From assembly GCA_003023725.1 (NCBI GenBank), contig PXYT01000011.1, positions 27,041-91,040 on the forward strand: DNA of 64,000 nucleotides, written 5' to 3'. How positions within the stretch are numbered: the first letter of the stretch is position 1; each line of letters begins with the position of its first letter. This stretch comes from Sulfobacillus benefaciens. Lineage in GTDB: Bacteria > Bacillota > Sulfobacillia > Sulfobacillales > Sulfobacillaceae. The notes beneath the pieces were generated by a model. It was not told the DNA's origin. It saw only the letters and a list, made by a program, of their open reading frames with translations, and searched no databases. Positions 8,369 to 17,659 of the stretch are shown in pieces. Made by a program: the position numbers and the translations under genes.

Positions 8369-9345
8369 GTTTCTATATGGGAGTGGATGGAGGGGCCAGC
8401 AAAACAGAAGTCGTCCTGGCCCAAGACGGACAAATCTTGAAGGTTGTGCGGGGAGGTCCTTCGAATCCCCAGGGACCCATGGGCTTGGAAGGAGCCATGG
8501 ATCAACTCGCACAGTGCCTTCGTGACGCCATCCAAGGCTATGATGCCACTCATCTGCGTCCGGCGGTTCTGGGGCTGGCGGGGGCTGATTTCCCGGAAGA
8601 TATTGAAGCCATGTCACAACAACTTGCACGGCTAGTGCCCTGGTTACGCTATGCCATCGTCAACGACACGGAAATTGCTCTTTTGGGAGGATCTCGCACA
8701 GGATACGGTATTGTCGGAATTTGTGGCACGTCCACGAACGTGCTGGGAATTCATCCAAGTGGAAGAAGATGCCAAATTGGAGGGCTGGGATATGAATTCG
8801 GCGATTTTGGCGGAGGAGCCGATTTGGCTAGGGAAGTCTTGCATGCCGCCTTCCGCAGTCACGAAGGGCGCGGCCCTAAGACGCTTCTGGAATCAGGCGT
8901 ACTGGAACGAATGGGGCAGAAGAGTTACGAGGGATTAAAGCGGGCTATGTATTTTCACACGATACATCCCTTGGCGTTTTTGGCGTTGGTTCCTTTATGC
9001 TTTGAAGCCTCCCTAAAGGGAGATGCCGTCTCTTCCCGACTTTTGGAAAGAATGGCGGAATCCCTAGCCCAAACAGTCATTGCAACAGCTAATCAGTTGC
9101 ACTGGGAGGACGGCGCTTTTGAAGTGATTTTAGCGGGTTCCTTGTGGGAGGGAGTATCGCCAGTCCTGCAAGATCACTTTCGCCGCCTGGTCCGTCAAGT
9201 CTATCCTCAGTGCGACATTCATCTTCCCGAACTGGCGCCGGTCATGGGAGCGCTTTTGAAAGCCGTGGAAGATGACGATCAGGCGTCCTCTACACAATGG
9301 CGCCGCAAACTTCGGGAGCACAAAGACCAGGCACAGGGAGTCTAA
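8365..9345 (+). CDS. BadF/BadG-family sugar kinase (N-acetylglucosamine-kinase-like)
   Basis: A 326-residue ASKHA-fold ATPase of the BadF/BadG/BcrA family, in which small members are N-acetylhexosamine or glycoside kinases. Visible motifs are the phosphate-1 loop YMGVDGGASKTEVVL at the N terminus, GLAGADFPED near residue 70, VNDTEIALLGG near 95 and GICGTSTNVLG near 117. It overlaps the GH4 gene by four bases (ATGA), implying translational coupling. The likely role is to phosphorylate the sugar or glycoside whose phosphate form the GH4 enzyme cleaves, or to phosphorylate a product. It ends nine bases from the convergent antiporter gene, with no terminator hairpin seen between them. Confidence 0.8.
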   Translation: MSFYMGVDGGASKTEVVLAQDGQILKVVRGGPSNPQGPMGLEGAMDQLAQCLRDAIQGYDATHLRPAVLGLAGADFPEDIEAMSQQLARLVPWLRYAIVNDTEIALLGGSRTGYGIVGICGTSTNVLGIHPSGRRCQIGGLGYEFGDFGGGADLAREVLHAAFRSHEGRGPKTLLESGVLERMGQKSYEGLKRAMYFHTIHPLAFLALVPLCFEASLKGDAVSSRLLERMAESLAQTVIATANQLHWEDGAFEVILAGSLWEGVSPVLQDHFRRLVRQVYPQCDIHLPELAPVMGALLKAVEDDDQASSTQWRRKLREHKDQAQGV

Positions 9346-9354
9346 ATAGTCTGC

Positions 9355-11124
9355 CTAGAACGCAGATCGTTCGAATAGCTGGCGAATCTCCCGGCGCCTG
9401 GGTCGCGGGCAGACCACCGTGATGATATCTCCCGTGCGAAGAACTGTAGAGCCACGGGGAATAAGGTGCTCACGCCGGCGCGTGATCCCGATGATCAGGG
9501 TGTCCTCAGGCAGTTGCAAGTCCTTCAGCGCAACATTTGCGGCGCGGGGACTCGTGACTTCCAATTCGATCATGGATGCCCACATGTCCCGATCAGACAG
9601 CCCCGACACCGGTGAGAGGATCAACATCTCCAACAGTTGCATGGAGGCAATAGGGGCCACGAAAGGAATGAATCCTTGGCTCTCCGCCAGTTCTCTGGCT
9701 TCCGTGGGGACATCGACGATAACATAATCCGGGTTTAAGACCTCGCGCAGGTGCTGAGCCCATTCGATGTGCTGCTTCCACTGCGCTGATCCCAAAATAG
9801 CCACCACTCTGACGCTTTGAGCATGAATGGCAGCGCTTGCCAATGCTTGGTTCCCATCCTCATAGCTCAGAACCGGATAATCCTGGGCGGCCAGGTGGCC
9901 GGCAATGGGTTTGACCCAGTGGCTGGGACCCAAAAGCATAATTTGTAGCTTGGGACGCGGTTTCGCGGGGCTGAAGCGATGAAAAATGGGAGGGAAGACA
10001 AACGCCGACAGGACCGAAGTGAGCACCATGGCTAGATATACGGATTGGGAAATTATATGGGCCTGGAACAAGATCAGGGACCCGGCCACAGTCACCGACA
10101 AGCGGGTGGCCAAGAGGGTGGCCATGGCAATCGTCTCGCGGCGGGGGAACAACTGGCCGAGGATAAAGGAAACCCCAAGGCTGATGAGGGTGATAGCGAC
10201 CAGAAACGATGCCGTCAAAATCCATATCTGATAAGAGTGTATGACAGGTTGCAGGTTTAAATTGCTGCCAACTGTGACAAAGAAGAACGGAATGAAATAG
10301 CCGAATCCTAACGCGTCCAGTTTATCTTGCAGGATCTCACGGTCCTTGCCGACCACCATGGAAACAACGACACCCGCCAAAAATGCTCCGAGAACCGTAA
10401 TGGTGCCCAGCGTTTCGGCTAAAGCGATGAAGAGAGTGATGATCATCATCACACCGCGGATGCCGATTTGACTGGTCACAGAGTCCTGACCATTGCCGAA
10501 CCAGGCACGATGTAAAAATCGGGAGGTGGTTTTGGCAATGACTAGCGGTACAAACATCAAAACCACAAGGAATATCCGTAATATTGCTCCGTGATGATCC
10601 AAAGCGGCTAAAGCGGTAACACCCATGAGGGCTGTGAAGTCGACCAATAACCCGATGCTCAGGATCCACTGTCCAAAGTTGGTGTCAACCAAACTCCGTT
10701 CCTTTAATGTTGGAAGAAGTACGGTCGGGGCGCTTGACGCCAGCAGCAGGGAAATAGGTACGATCTTGGGAATGATATGGAATGCAAAGAGCACGTAGCC
10801 TTCCCCAAACCCCAGAAGCATCCACAGCGCGATAACAGGCCAAAGCCAACGTCCATGCTGAAGTCCTGGCTGGTCTGGGTTGATCCATGCGTCCAAGTTG
10901 GTTTCCAGTCCATAGAGAAACATGATATAGGCGAGGCCAAACAGTGACAAAAAACTGATCGGAGCCGAAGGTCGAATCCACCCCAGCCCGCTTTTGCCGA
11001 AGACCATCCCAAGGAGGATTTCGACGGCTGCAATGGGAATTTTGGTGCTGGTGCGCAATAAGATCCATGGAGCCATCAAGGCCACAACGGATACGACTAA
11101 TATGGATAGAATGATGTTTGACAT
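9355..11124 (-). CDS. CPA2-family cation/proton antiporter with TrkA-C domain
   Basis: A membrane protein of about 589 residues. About twelve hydrophobic segments in the first 400 residues form a Na/H-exchanger fold of the CPA2 (KefB-like) type, with conserved stretches such as GLAYIMFLYGLE and LGAFLAGVVVS. The cytoplasmic tail has a Rossmann-like segment (about 410-500) and a C-terminal RCK_C/TrkA-C domain (about 515-589) with the typical EDTLIIGITRR strand. It should exchange K+ or Na+ for protons, relevant to pH homeostasis in an acidophile. The ATG at 11124 is preferred (GGAGG just upstream, though only three to four bases away); the open frame extends to 11202. Confidence 0.85.
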   Translation of the reverse strand: MSNIILSILVVSVVALMAPWILLRTSTKIPIAAVEILLGMVFGKSGLGWIRPSAPISFLSLFGLAYIMFLYGLETNLDAWINPDQPGLQHGRWLWPVIALWMLLGFGEGYVLFAFHIIPKIVPISLLLASSAPTVLLPTLKERSLVDTNFGQWILSIGLLVDFTALMGVTALAALDHHGAILRIFLVVLMFVPLVIAKTTSRFLHRAWFGNGQDSVTSQIGIRGVMMIITLFIALAETLGTITVLGAFLAGVVVSMVVGKDREILQDKLDALGFGYFIPFFFVTVGSNLNLQPVIHSYQIWILTASFLVAITLISLGVSFILGQLFPRRETIAMATLLATRLSVTVAGSLILFQAHIISQSVYLAMVLTSVLSAFVFPPIFHRFSPAKPRPKLQIMLLGPSHWVKPIAGHLAAQDYPVLSYEDGNQALASAAIHAQSVRVVAILGSAQWKQHIEWAQHLREVLNPDYVIVDVPTEARELAESQGFIPFVAPIASMQLLEMLILSPVSGLSDRDMWASMIELEVTSPRAANVALKDLQLPEDTLIIGITRRREHLIPRGSTVLRTGDIITVVCPRPRRREIRQLFERSAF

Positions 11125-11246
11125 AGACCTCCAGATGATGGGCGGGTTGTCGGACAATCGGCTCAACACCCTGATCCGAATACTACCCATGATACACGAC
11201 ACGTACGGGATGCGTGTATGTTTTAGCGTACAAAACGCTGCAAAGA

Positions 11247-11275
11247 TTGCTCACGGACTGTAAACACGATACGAT
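11247..11275 (+). promoter_or_regulatory. Promoter giving a probably leaderless mRNA
   Basis: TTGCTC (11247-11252) and TACGAT (11270-11275) are 17 bases apart. The ATG starts at 11282, six bases after the -10 element, which is where transcription would begin. Confidence 0.45.
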
Positions 11276-11281
11276 AGAAAC

Positions 11282-12373
11282 ATGAAACATTACTGGTATG
11301 CATTCATGATAACCGGGGGGGCTCTGGTGCTTGCGGGATGTGGCTTTTCCCGCCCCTCGGCCATTACTCATAATTCAAAACCCCGGACGGCTGCCAACGA
11401 AATTCTGGCTCGCATGTCATCATGGAAGACAATTCGGGCCGCTGTTCAGGAAACTCAAGGGCCGGGCAATTATCATGGCAAAACGCTGGATTATGAGATT
11501 ACCAGCAATTTGTCAAATGGTCAATATGTGATACATCTAAAGGGAAGCCATCCGGTTTCGGTGTACGTCAATACCCATGAAACCATCTGGTACCTCGATC
11601 ATGCAAGTCACTATTCCGTGCTGGCCAAACTGCCAAGCGCCGACATGCCTTGGGCTGTAGCGGGTGAACTGCCGGCCTTGATTAGGCGGGCCCAGATTGG
11701 GTCGGTACGGGTGCAAGGGAACCTCGTGACGCTCGACATGAGTGTTCCGCTGCCTTCGTCGAAGGATGATACCCGCGCGGTGTTTGTTTTTAACACGACA
11801 TCGGATATGCCGCAGTCTTTTTCGCTGCAACTCGGCAAGAATGATGTTGTTAAGGAAGTTTTCAGCCATTTTCAGGTTAATCCTGCGTTGCCTTCTGGAA
11901 CATTCACGTTTACCCCCCCTCGCGGGGTTACTCCTGCCATCTCCCTGACCCAAACCGGAACGGCGTTAAGTCTGGCCAAGAGTCAGCTGAATTTCCCCAT
12001 AGTACTTCCTCCTCAGGCGGCCGGAATGACGTTGGATGCCATCAACACCGGAACCAATTCGAAGGGGCGGCGTTTCGTGATTCTCACATTTACCGCCCGG
12101 GACTCCAGTTCAGTCTTAATCACCGAAACCTTAAAGCAAGGATCCGGAGTGGTTTTGCCTTCGGGGGTGACTTCGACTGTCGAAACCGTAGGCCCACTTA
12201 GTGTCGCCATGGCTAATCTGCCTAACAATATGGCTGAGGCTGGTTTCGTCGATCACAAAACCCAAGTGGTCGTGGAGGGAAACGTGTCCACCGTGGACAG
12301 TCTCTTGAATGAGTGGGGGAGTCTTCCATCCCTGAGCGCTACTTCGTCGTCTGCGCCAACTCCCTCCCCTTGA
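11282..12373 (+). CDS. LolA/DUF4367-like lipoprotein
   Basis: A 363-residue exported lipoprotein: a charged start, a hydrophobic core and the lipobox LAGC with Cys near residue 20. Residues 40-210 show the beta-rich pattern of LolA-like lipoprotein-carrier folds seen in Firmicute sporulation or outer-surface lipoproteins (MSSWKTIRA start, then repeated short beta strands). Residues 220-350 resemble a DUF4367-type second domain. Its role is unknown; such proteins are often linked to sigma-factor or spore-envelope functions. There is no Shine-Dalgarno site before the ATG, and a promoter-like -10 sits only six bases upstream, so translation may be leaderless. A GHMP kinase follows 48 bases later. 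Confidence 0.7.
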   Translation: MKHYWYAFMITGGALVLAGCGFSRPSAITHNSKPRTAANEILARMSSWKTIRAAVQETQGPGNYHGKTLDYEITSNLSNGQYVIHLKGSHPVSVYVNTHETIWYLDHASHYSVLAKLPSADMPWAVAGELPALIRRAQIGSVRVQGNLVTLDMSVPLPSSKDDTRAVFVFNTTSDMPQSFSLQLGKNDVVKEVFSHFQVNPALPSGTFTFTPPRGVTPAISLTQTGTALSLAKSQLNFPIVLPPQAAGMTLDAINTGTNSKGRRFVILTFTARDSSSVLITETLKQGSGVVLPSGVTSTVETVGPLSVAMANLPNNMAEAGFVDHKTQVVVEGNVSTVDSLLNEWGSLPSLSATSSSAPTPSP

Positions 12374-12421
12374 CGGGTTTTGGCGTGGTACAATGAGAAC
12401 AAGTGTCAAGGAGGGGGCCCT

Positions 12422-13345
12422 ATGAAGCATGGCGGATGGGGATTCTCTTCCGGAACATTTGGCGAACTCGTTCAAGGGGTAATTAACGACACTCCGTTTC
12501 TGGTGACAATACCGATCCGGTGGGGGACCCGGGCCAAATTTATTCCGGGGGATAATCAAGAAGTAGTGGTGTATCCCACACACCGTAAAAAGGCGCAAAT
12601 GGCCGCGATGCTGGCATGCCATACGCTAAAAAAACCGGGAGGCACCTTAAGCATATCGTCGGTCATTCCCATCGGTAAAGGTATGGCATCGAGTTCGGCG
12701 GATATTGTGGCGTCGATTCGTGCGGTGGCGGCGGCATATGGACGGACCCTTCCGCCCTCGGTGATTGCCCGCCTGGCGGCTCAAGTGGAACCGTCCGACG
12801 GAGTGATGTACCCGCAAATGGTGGTCTTTGAGCCGGTTAAAGGCATTCTTTTGGAAAAATGGCCTCGGGCTCCCCATGCCGTTATTGTGGGTCTGGTCGG
12901 TCACGGACGGGTCAATACGGCTTTGCATCACCAATCCCGGGCCCCTTACAACCGCCTCCATCAAACCCGTCTCCAAGAAGCCTTGAAGATCGCCCGGGAG
13001 GCAGCGTATTCCCATGATGTTCGGGGAATGGGGCAGGCGGGCTTGATTTCAGCGGAAGTTGAGTGGGAACGTAATCGTCATGACCGGATTCTAGGCCAGG
13101 TTATCGAAGAAGCTCATGAGCATCATTGGGGAGTAGTGACAGCCCACAGCGGAACCGCGCGGGGATACTTATTTTCGCCTCAGGACTTTTCGAGCCATGA
13201 AATTTCCCAAGCCGATCGGTTTTTACGCACACTACATAACGGGCCTGTGTTTCGGATGTGGACGCTGACCCGAACGGTGGAAACGCAAGGACAATTTGAT
13301 GTTGATTTCCCCGAACCCGGGCACGAGGATCGTCACGAAGCCTGA
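12422..13345 (+). CDS. PduX-like GHMP kinase (L-threonine kinase type)
   Basis: A 307-residue GHMP-superfamily kinase. GTFGELVQG near residue 10 is close to the GTCGELVQG signature of PduX L-threonine kinase, and the ATP loop appears as PIGKGMASSSADI near residue 80. PduX makes L-threonine O-3-phosphate for the aminopropanol arm of cobalamin. No other cobalamin gene is in the window, so the substrate is inferred only from family resemblance. The start at 12422 follows AAGGAGGGGG. The 3' end lies 22 bases from a convergent membrane-protein gene. Confidence 0.7.
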   Translation: MKHGGWGFSSGTFGELVQGVINDTPFLVTIPIRWGTRAKFIPGDNQEVVVYPTHRKKAQMAAMLACHTLKKPGGTLSISSVIPIGKGMASSSADIVASIRAVAAAYGRTLPPSVIARLAAQVEPSDGVMYPQMVVFEPVKGILLEKWPRAPHAVIVGLVGHGRVNTALHHQSRAPYNRLHQTRLQEALKIAREAAYSHDVRGMGQAGLISAEVEWERNRHDRILGQVIEEAHEHHWGVVTAHSGTARGYLFSPQDFSSHEISQADRFLRTLHNGPVFRMWTLTRTVETQGQFDVDFPEPGHEDRHEA

Positions 13346-13367
13346 AGGGGAGGAAATCTTTAGTATT

Positions 13368-13859
13368 TTAAGCAGGATTTTTCCCCCAGCGATCGTCGAG
13401 GTAGCTAAGTGGCAGAGTGAAACCCCACAGGGCGGCAAGAAAAATAAGAGCAGTGGGTTGGCCAAAATTTCTGGCAAATAACCCCGGTGCCAGCATCAGA
13501 CCGTTATTCACTAGAGGACTGATGTGATCGAACACGGGAAGGCCGAATATCATCACCCCACCCCATAACACGACACCAAAAAAGAGCCCTTTTTGCCAGT
13601 AAGGACCTTGCAAATGCGTTGTGATCCAATTGTGATAAAGGTAGGCGAGTATCGTTCCGAAGGCGATTTCGATGACCAATCCGGTGATGGTGGCAAATTT
13701 GAGATTGAGAGTCAGGAAACTACCGTCCCACAGGGCTACATTGATGACTGGGGCGCCAAACATAGGCGCGGCAGTCATCAGAACTTCAAAGGCCATGGTG
13801 CCGACGAAACCCGCGGCAATGAACTGCGCAAAACGTGGCGGAAATTTAGGTTTGAACAC
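13368..13859 (-). CDS. Conserved-looking membrane protein, unknown function
   Basis: A 163-residue protein with four predicted membrane helices (about residues 10-35, 55-78, 88-108 and 130-150). It begins with GTG, preceded by AGGAGGGAGATTT. The pattern of Gly-rich helices with PVFDHISPLV in a loop resembles small uncharacterised bacterial membrane proteins of the DUF6789 kind, but this is only a resemblance. It is transcribed alone, converging on the GHMP kinase gene. Confidence 0.6.
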   Translation of the reverse strand: MFKPKFPPRFAQFIAAGFVGTMAFEVLMTAAPMFGAPVINVALWDGSFLTLNLKFATITGLVIEIAFGTILAYLYHNWITTHLQGPYWQKGLFFGVVLWGGVMIFGLPVFDHISPLVNNGLMLAPGLFARNFGQPTALIFLAALWGFTLPLSYLDDRWGKNPA

Positions 13860-14372
13860 AAATCTCCCTCCTGAGATGAATGTAAATAGGTCGGCTTATT
13901 ACTCAACATCCGTTCGAAAGAATGTACGCGGACAGGGCTATAGCCATGAGTGGTAATATTCGTTAAGAAGGGAAGCGCCTGGGAACAAGCATATGCGCCG
14001 GCGAGGGATTTCCCGGCGGGTCCGTCTCCGGTGTTTCCGCCTGTTCTGGGTTCTGTTATTGACGGAACCGGAAATTTTATCTGGGTTTGGGGGTCTCTGA
14101 CCATGATTACCGGGCGGGTGAGCCTCGTGGCCTTTTATGCCGTTTAAAGTGTCGGCTTCTTTCCCGGATCCCTGCGGCAAGATGTCCATCCGACCGGCAG
14201 AGCCTGAGGAATTGAAAGATCTTATATTGCCTGATGTGGAAATGATCTGTGATTAGGCGAGGTGAATTTGCTTTACAGTATTGTATGCTGGGATGGACGC
14301 ACTAAGATTGTGAAAAGCCAGGCTGAGATGCCGATTATGGCACGGAGATACCATTGACGAGGAGGCAGAGTT
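13860..14372. other. Intergenic stretch, no supported gene
   Basis: About 510 bases with no frame that has both a ribosome site and a recognisable product. A 65-codon plus-strand frame at 13950-14147 lacks a Shine-Dalgarno site and known motifs. Divergent promoters for the flanking genes are expected here, but none could be fixed with confidence. Confidence 0.5.
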
Positions 14373-15374
14373 GTGGACACGGTTCGGTGGGGAATTCTGG
14401 GAACAGCAGGAATTGCGCATGGCGCGTTTTTGCCCGCACTGCGGGAGGTTCAGGGGGGCGTGGCCTGGCGTGTCGGCAGCCGGGATCTTGGACGGGCGCA
14501 AGTATTCGCAAGAGAAAACGGGGTTCTTCACGCCAGCGGGAGCTATCAGAGCGTGTTGGACGATGATCAGGTTGATGCATTCTACATACCCTTGCCCAAT
14601 CATCTGCATTATGAATGGGCAATGGCGGCCATGAATACGGGAAAGCCCATTTTGTGCGAAAAACCCTTGACGGGGTCGTTAGAGCGCACCCGGGACATTG
14701 TTCGTGGTGCCCGAGAGCGGGGTGCACTCTTGTGGGAAGCCTATGCCTTTCAGTTCCAGCCTCAGTGGCAACGGGTACGGCAGTTGATTACAGAGGGTGC
14801 CATTGGCGAATTGGAGGAAATCCACGGCACATTTAACACCCAGCTCCACGGGGAGCAAGACGTTCGGTGGGTGAAAGCGTATGATGGCGGTGCCTTCAAT
14901 GATTTGGGGTGCTACCCGGTTCACGTCACACAACTGCTGATGAAATCCCTTCCCGACCACGTTGTGGCCCGTGCCCAAATGCGGGAGGAAGTGGATGAAG
15001 CCGTCTGGGCTGCTTTGACCTACCCGGGTGATGCCACGATGCAGCTTTTAATGAATGTCTCTTTTTGCCGCCGTTATGACACCTTTACCCGCTTTGTGGG
15101 CACCGAAGGAGAAATTCGTGTGGATAAGATGTATCATCCCGGCGTACGCGATTGTGTGGAATTGTTGCAAAAAGACCGTGTCATCCGCGAATTTACGATG
15201 AAAGGACAACTGTCTTTCACTGATATGATTTCTCATATTCATCAGGTGATGCGACACGAGGCGGAACCTACACAGTTGGTGACGGAAGTAGGTTTAGCCA
15301 CGGCAGAAGCCATGGAGCTCGTGCGTAGTCAGTGGACAGTAGCGGACTCTGCCAGATCGGATGGAGGTACTTAA
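14373..15374 (+). CDS. Gfo/Idh/MocA-family oxidoreductase
   Basis: A 333-residue NAD(P)-dependent sugar oxidoreductase. The N-terminal Rossmann motif is WGILGTAGIAHGAFLPAL, and the family's EKP motif (CEKPLTGS near residue 96) contains the catalytic Lys. The C-terminal domain has GGAFNDLGCYPVH near residue 172, typical of trans-dihydrodiol/xylose-dehydrogenase-like members of the family. The substrate is probably a sugar or polyol but cannot be named. The start is GTG after GAGGAGGCAGAGTT. It stands alone between a long intergenic stretch and a convergent glycosyltransferase block. Confidence 0.8.
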   Translation: MDTVRWGILGTAGIAHGAFLPALREVQGGVAWRVGSRDLGRAQVFARENGVLHASGSYQSVLDDDQVDAFYIPLPNHLHYEWAMAAMNTGKPILCEKPLTGSLERTRDIVRGARERGALLWEAYAFQFQPQWQRVRQLITEGAIGELEEIHGTFNTQLHGEQDVRWVKAYDGGAFNDLGCYPVHVTQLLMKSLPDHVVARAQMREEVDEAVWAALTYPGDATMQLLMNVSFCRRYDTFTRFVGTEGEIRVDKMYHPGVRDCVELLQKDRVIREFTMKGQLSFTDMISHIHQVMRHEAEPTQLVTEVGLATAEAMELVRSQWTVADSARSDGGT

Positions 15375-15508
15375 GTCTCGGGTTGGCTGCTGGTGCCATT
15401 TTTGACGCGGGCGGCGGGATTTCTGAATGCGCTTTTTTGAATGGGTTGTCGGTCGTAAGGGTTCTCCGGCCGAGGCATCAATGGATTTGGGGGCCAAATA
15501 AAGGCCCG

Positions 15509-15548
15509 TCCTTAACGGACGACGTTTTCGCCCTCCTGGCGTTAAGGA
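15509..15548. repeat. Perfect nine-base inverted repeat
   Basis: TCCTTAACG (15509-15517) and CGTTAAGGA (15540-15548) flank a 22-base spacer. It lies between two convergent genes and could act as a bidirectional transcription barrier, but no T-run follows on either strand. Confidence 0.45.
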
Positions 15549-15615
15549 GAATGTGGGCGATTTACCTTCACCTTATGGGTAGAGTCCAGTCTCACGATAC
15601 CATGTGGCTAAAAAG

Positions 15616-16527
15616 TCAGGATAAAGATCCCGGGCTCCTCTGGCGGCTTCGTTCCTGTTTGGCGTCCAGGTAGCCTTGCTGAAAGGCCTGGTGACGCTGG
15701 GCGAATTGCCCTTGCCGCAGGCCGGCTTTGATAACGCGGGAAGCATACAGGCGGAGAATCCATAGCCATTGGTGCGGCCCGGAGAGGTTGAAAAGAGCGA
15801 ATCGCCAGTCGTTGAGCATCAAATCGGAATCGACCCGGATAGAATCGTCGCGTGTGCCGCCTGTAGAGGCCGAAAGGTGATAGAGCCAGGCCTCATGGTT
15901 GAACCAGATGTCATAGCCGGTCCGTCTAAGCCGGAAGGAAATATCGGTATCCTCGCGAAAGGCGGAATGGGTATAGCGCTCGTCAAACCCCCCAACAGCG
16001 AATAGGGCTGTTTTGCGAAAAGCCATATTGCACCCTCTCACACTGTAGGCCCGCGTAGAAAAATCCGATCCAAAGCCTGGTTCCCTCATCCCCGAATATC
16101 CCATCCAGCCCACCCGACGTCGAACCTTCAGGGGTTTCTTGTCAGGATCGAGAACCCGTCCAGCCGAAGCCCCCAGGGCGGGTTTGTCGAGAAAGGGCTG
16201 AACATGGTTGTAAAGAAATCGGGATTCAGGGATACGAACATCGTCATCCACGAAAACGATGATGTCACCGCGGCTTTCCCTTATGCCGATATTTCGCGCC
16301 CGAGTGAGGCCGGGATGAGGCGTTTTTATCCAGTAAATTGCACGCTTTTCATGCCAATCTTGCAATAAAGTCCCGGTTGCACTGTCATGGGCAACATCCT
16401 GATCTACCACCAGAATCTCGTAATCCGGATAGTCCTGGGCCAGGAGATCACGCAAGGTATTGGCAAGACTCTTGTCTCGGTGGTAGGTGGCTACAATAAC
16501 GGATATGGACGGTAAGGATTTCGTCAA
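15616..16527 (-). CDS. Family 2 glycosyltransferase
   Basis: A 303-residue GT-A glycosyltransferase. It has the N-terminal SVIVATYHRDKSLANTL strand-turn, a DQDVAHDS loop, the nucleotide-sugar DxD-type motif VFVDDDVRIPE near residue 90, and EDTDISFRLRRTGYDIWF near 190, the GT2 acceptor-side ED motif. It should add one sugar to a lipid-linked or surface glycan at the cytoplasmic face of the membrane. The start is a TTG behind AGGTGTGAAAA. It is the last gene of a minus-strand trio of glycosyltransferases but is separated from the next one by about 240 bases with no gene. Confidence 0.85.
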   Translation of the reverse strand: MTKSLPSISVIVATYHRDKSLANTLRDLLAQDYPDYEILVVDQDVAHDSATGTLLQDWHEKRAIYWIKTPHPGLTRARNIGIRESRGDIIVFVDDDVRIPESRFLYNHVQPFLDKPALGASAGRVLDPDKKPLKVRRRVGWMGYSGMREPGFGSDFSTRAYSVRGCNMAFRKTALFAVGGFDERYTHSAFREDTDISFRLRRTGYDIWFNHEAWLYHLSASTGGTRDDSIRVDSDLMLNDWRFALFNLSGPHQWLWILRLYASRVIKAGLRQGQFAQRHQAFQQGYLDAKQERSRQRSPGSLS

Positions 16528-16765
16528 TGGGTTTTCACACCTTGTTCTGTCAGTCTCTTGTTGTCTTATTTTCTAATGATGATCAGGCACGGCGTGATGC
16601 TTGGCGGCCTGCCCATCCTTAACCGGAAGTATCCTCCGTACTGTTGTATGGCCCGAAACCTGGAACAAAGTCCCTTTATCATCTAGTATACGTAAACCCG
16701 GTTTGGGTTTGCGGTTTTGTCTTTAAGGGCCAATTGACCTACGATGGGAGCCGGCGATCTATCAT

Positions 16766-17659
16766 CTAAACGATTCCCTGGCGTTTGTGGCGACGACGAA
16801 ATAGCCTGGCTTGGTTGAGGGCGTGCGGATCCGTCAACAGGAAACGCAGCCCGGTGAACAACCGGCTCAGGTTCTTGGTGCGGATTCCTTCGACAATATG
16901 ATCCCAGCCAACCCGTCCCCGGTAGAGCCGTTGGTCCCACACGCTGAACTTCAGTAACGGAAAATATTGCTGGACAATGTATTCCTCGCTCCATGTCATA
17001 GCTTTTACATCATGATGGGCTCCCTGTTCATGATCGTAATAATCGACCAAAATGCTGTCGGTATAAGTGGCTTCATACCCCTGAGACAATATACTCAACC
17101 AAAACAGCCAGTCATCGGCTCCGGAGTACGGGAGCGTAGCGTTGTGATATCTTAGAGCATCCAAGGCTTGGCGTCTGATTAACACCTGACTGGGTGAGAT
17201 GAGTTGGTTAGCGACCTTGAGATCCTCAAGCAAGAGACTGGGACGTCTTGTCTCATAAAGAATATGCCCAGTTTTCCCTTGATGGTCCTCAATGATGTAG
17301 GCGTTGCAAGCTGCAAATCCGGCGCGGTCGTTACTCTCCAGCACTCGGCTGAGCGTACTCAGGAAATCAGGGCGCCATGCGTCGTCCTGGTCGAGAAATG
17401 CGCAGTACTTCACATCCCGAGGGATTTGACTGAGGCCAAAGAGACGGGTATGGAATACTCCTTGGTTTTCTTCCATGCGGTAATAGCGGACGGGATAAGC
17501 GGCAACCAGATCCGCTACGCTTTCATGAACGGGAGTCCCGTCATCAATGACAAACACGAACATGGGATCAGTGATGTCTGTCTGAGCGAAGATGCTGTCT
17601 AACGCACGCCGTACGAATGATCGACCATAGTATACCGGAACAACAATGCCATAGCTCAT
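16766..17659 (-). CDS. Family 2 glycosyltransferase
   Basis: A 297-residue GT-A enzyme. It starts MSYGIVVPVYYGRSFV, has VIDDGTPVHES near residue 37 and the metal-binding motif FLDQDDAWRPDF near 87, and a conserved SGADDWLFWLSIL region near 178. These define GT2 enzymes of polysaccharide assembly; donor and acceptor are unknown. The start at 17659 is chosen because its ATG overlaps the stop of the upstream glycosyltransferase gene (ATGA), which marks translational coupling; a longer frame to 17713 lies inside that gene. Confidence 0.85.
   Translation of the reverse strand: MSYGIVVPVYYGRSFVRRALDSIFAQTDITDPMFVFVIDDGTPVHESVADLVAAYPVRYYRMEENQGVFHTRLFGLSQIPRDVKYCAFLDQDDAWRPDFLSTLSRVLESNDRAGFAACNAYIIEDHQGKTGHILYETRRPSLLLEDLKVANQLISPSQVLIRRQALDALRYHNATLPYSGADDWLFWLSILSQGYEATYTDSILVDYYDHEQGAHHDVKAMTWSEEYIVQQYFPLLKFSVWDQRLYRGRVGWDHIVEGIRTKNLSRLFTGLRFLLTDPHALNQARLFRRRHKRQGIV

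Noticed and set aside
13950-14147. 65-codon plus-strand open frame
   Set aside because: It starts at a GTG without a Shine-Dalgarno site and shows no known motif.
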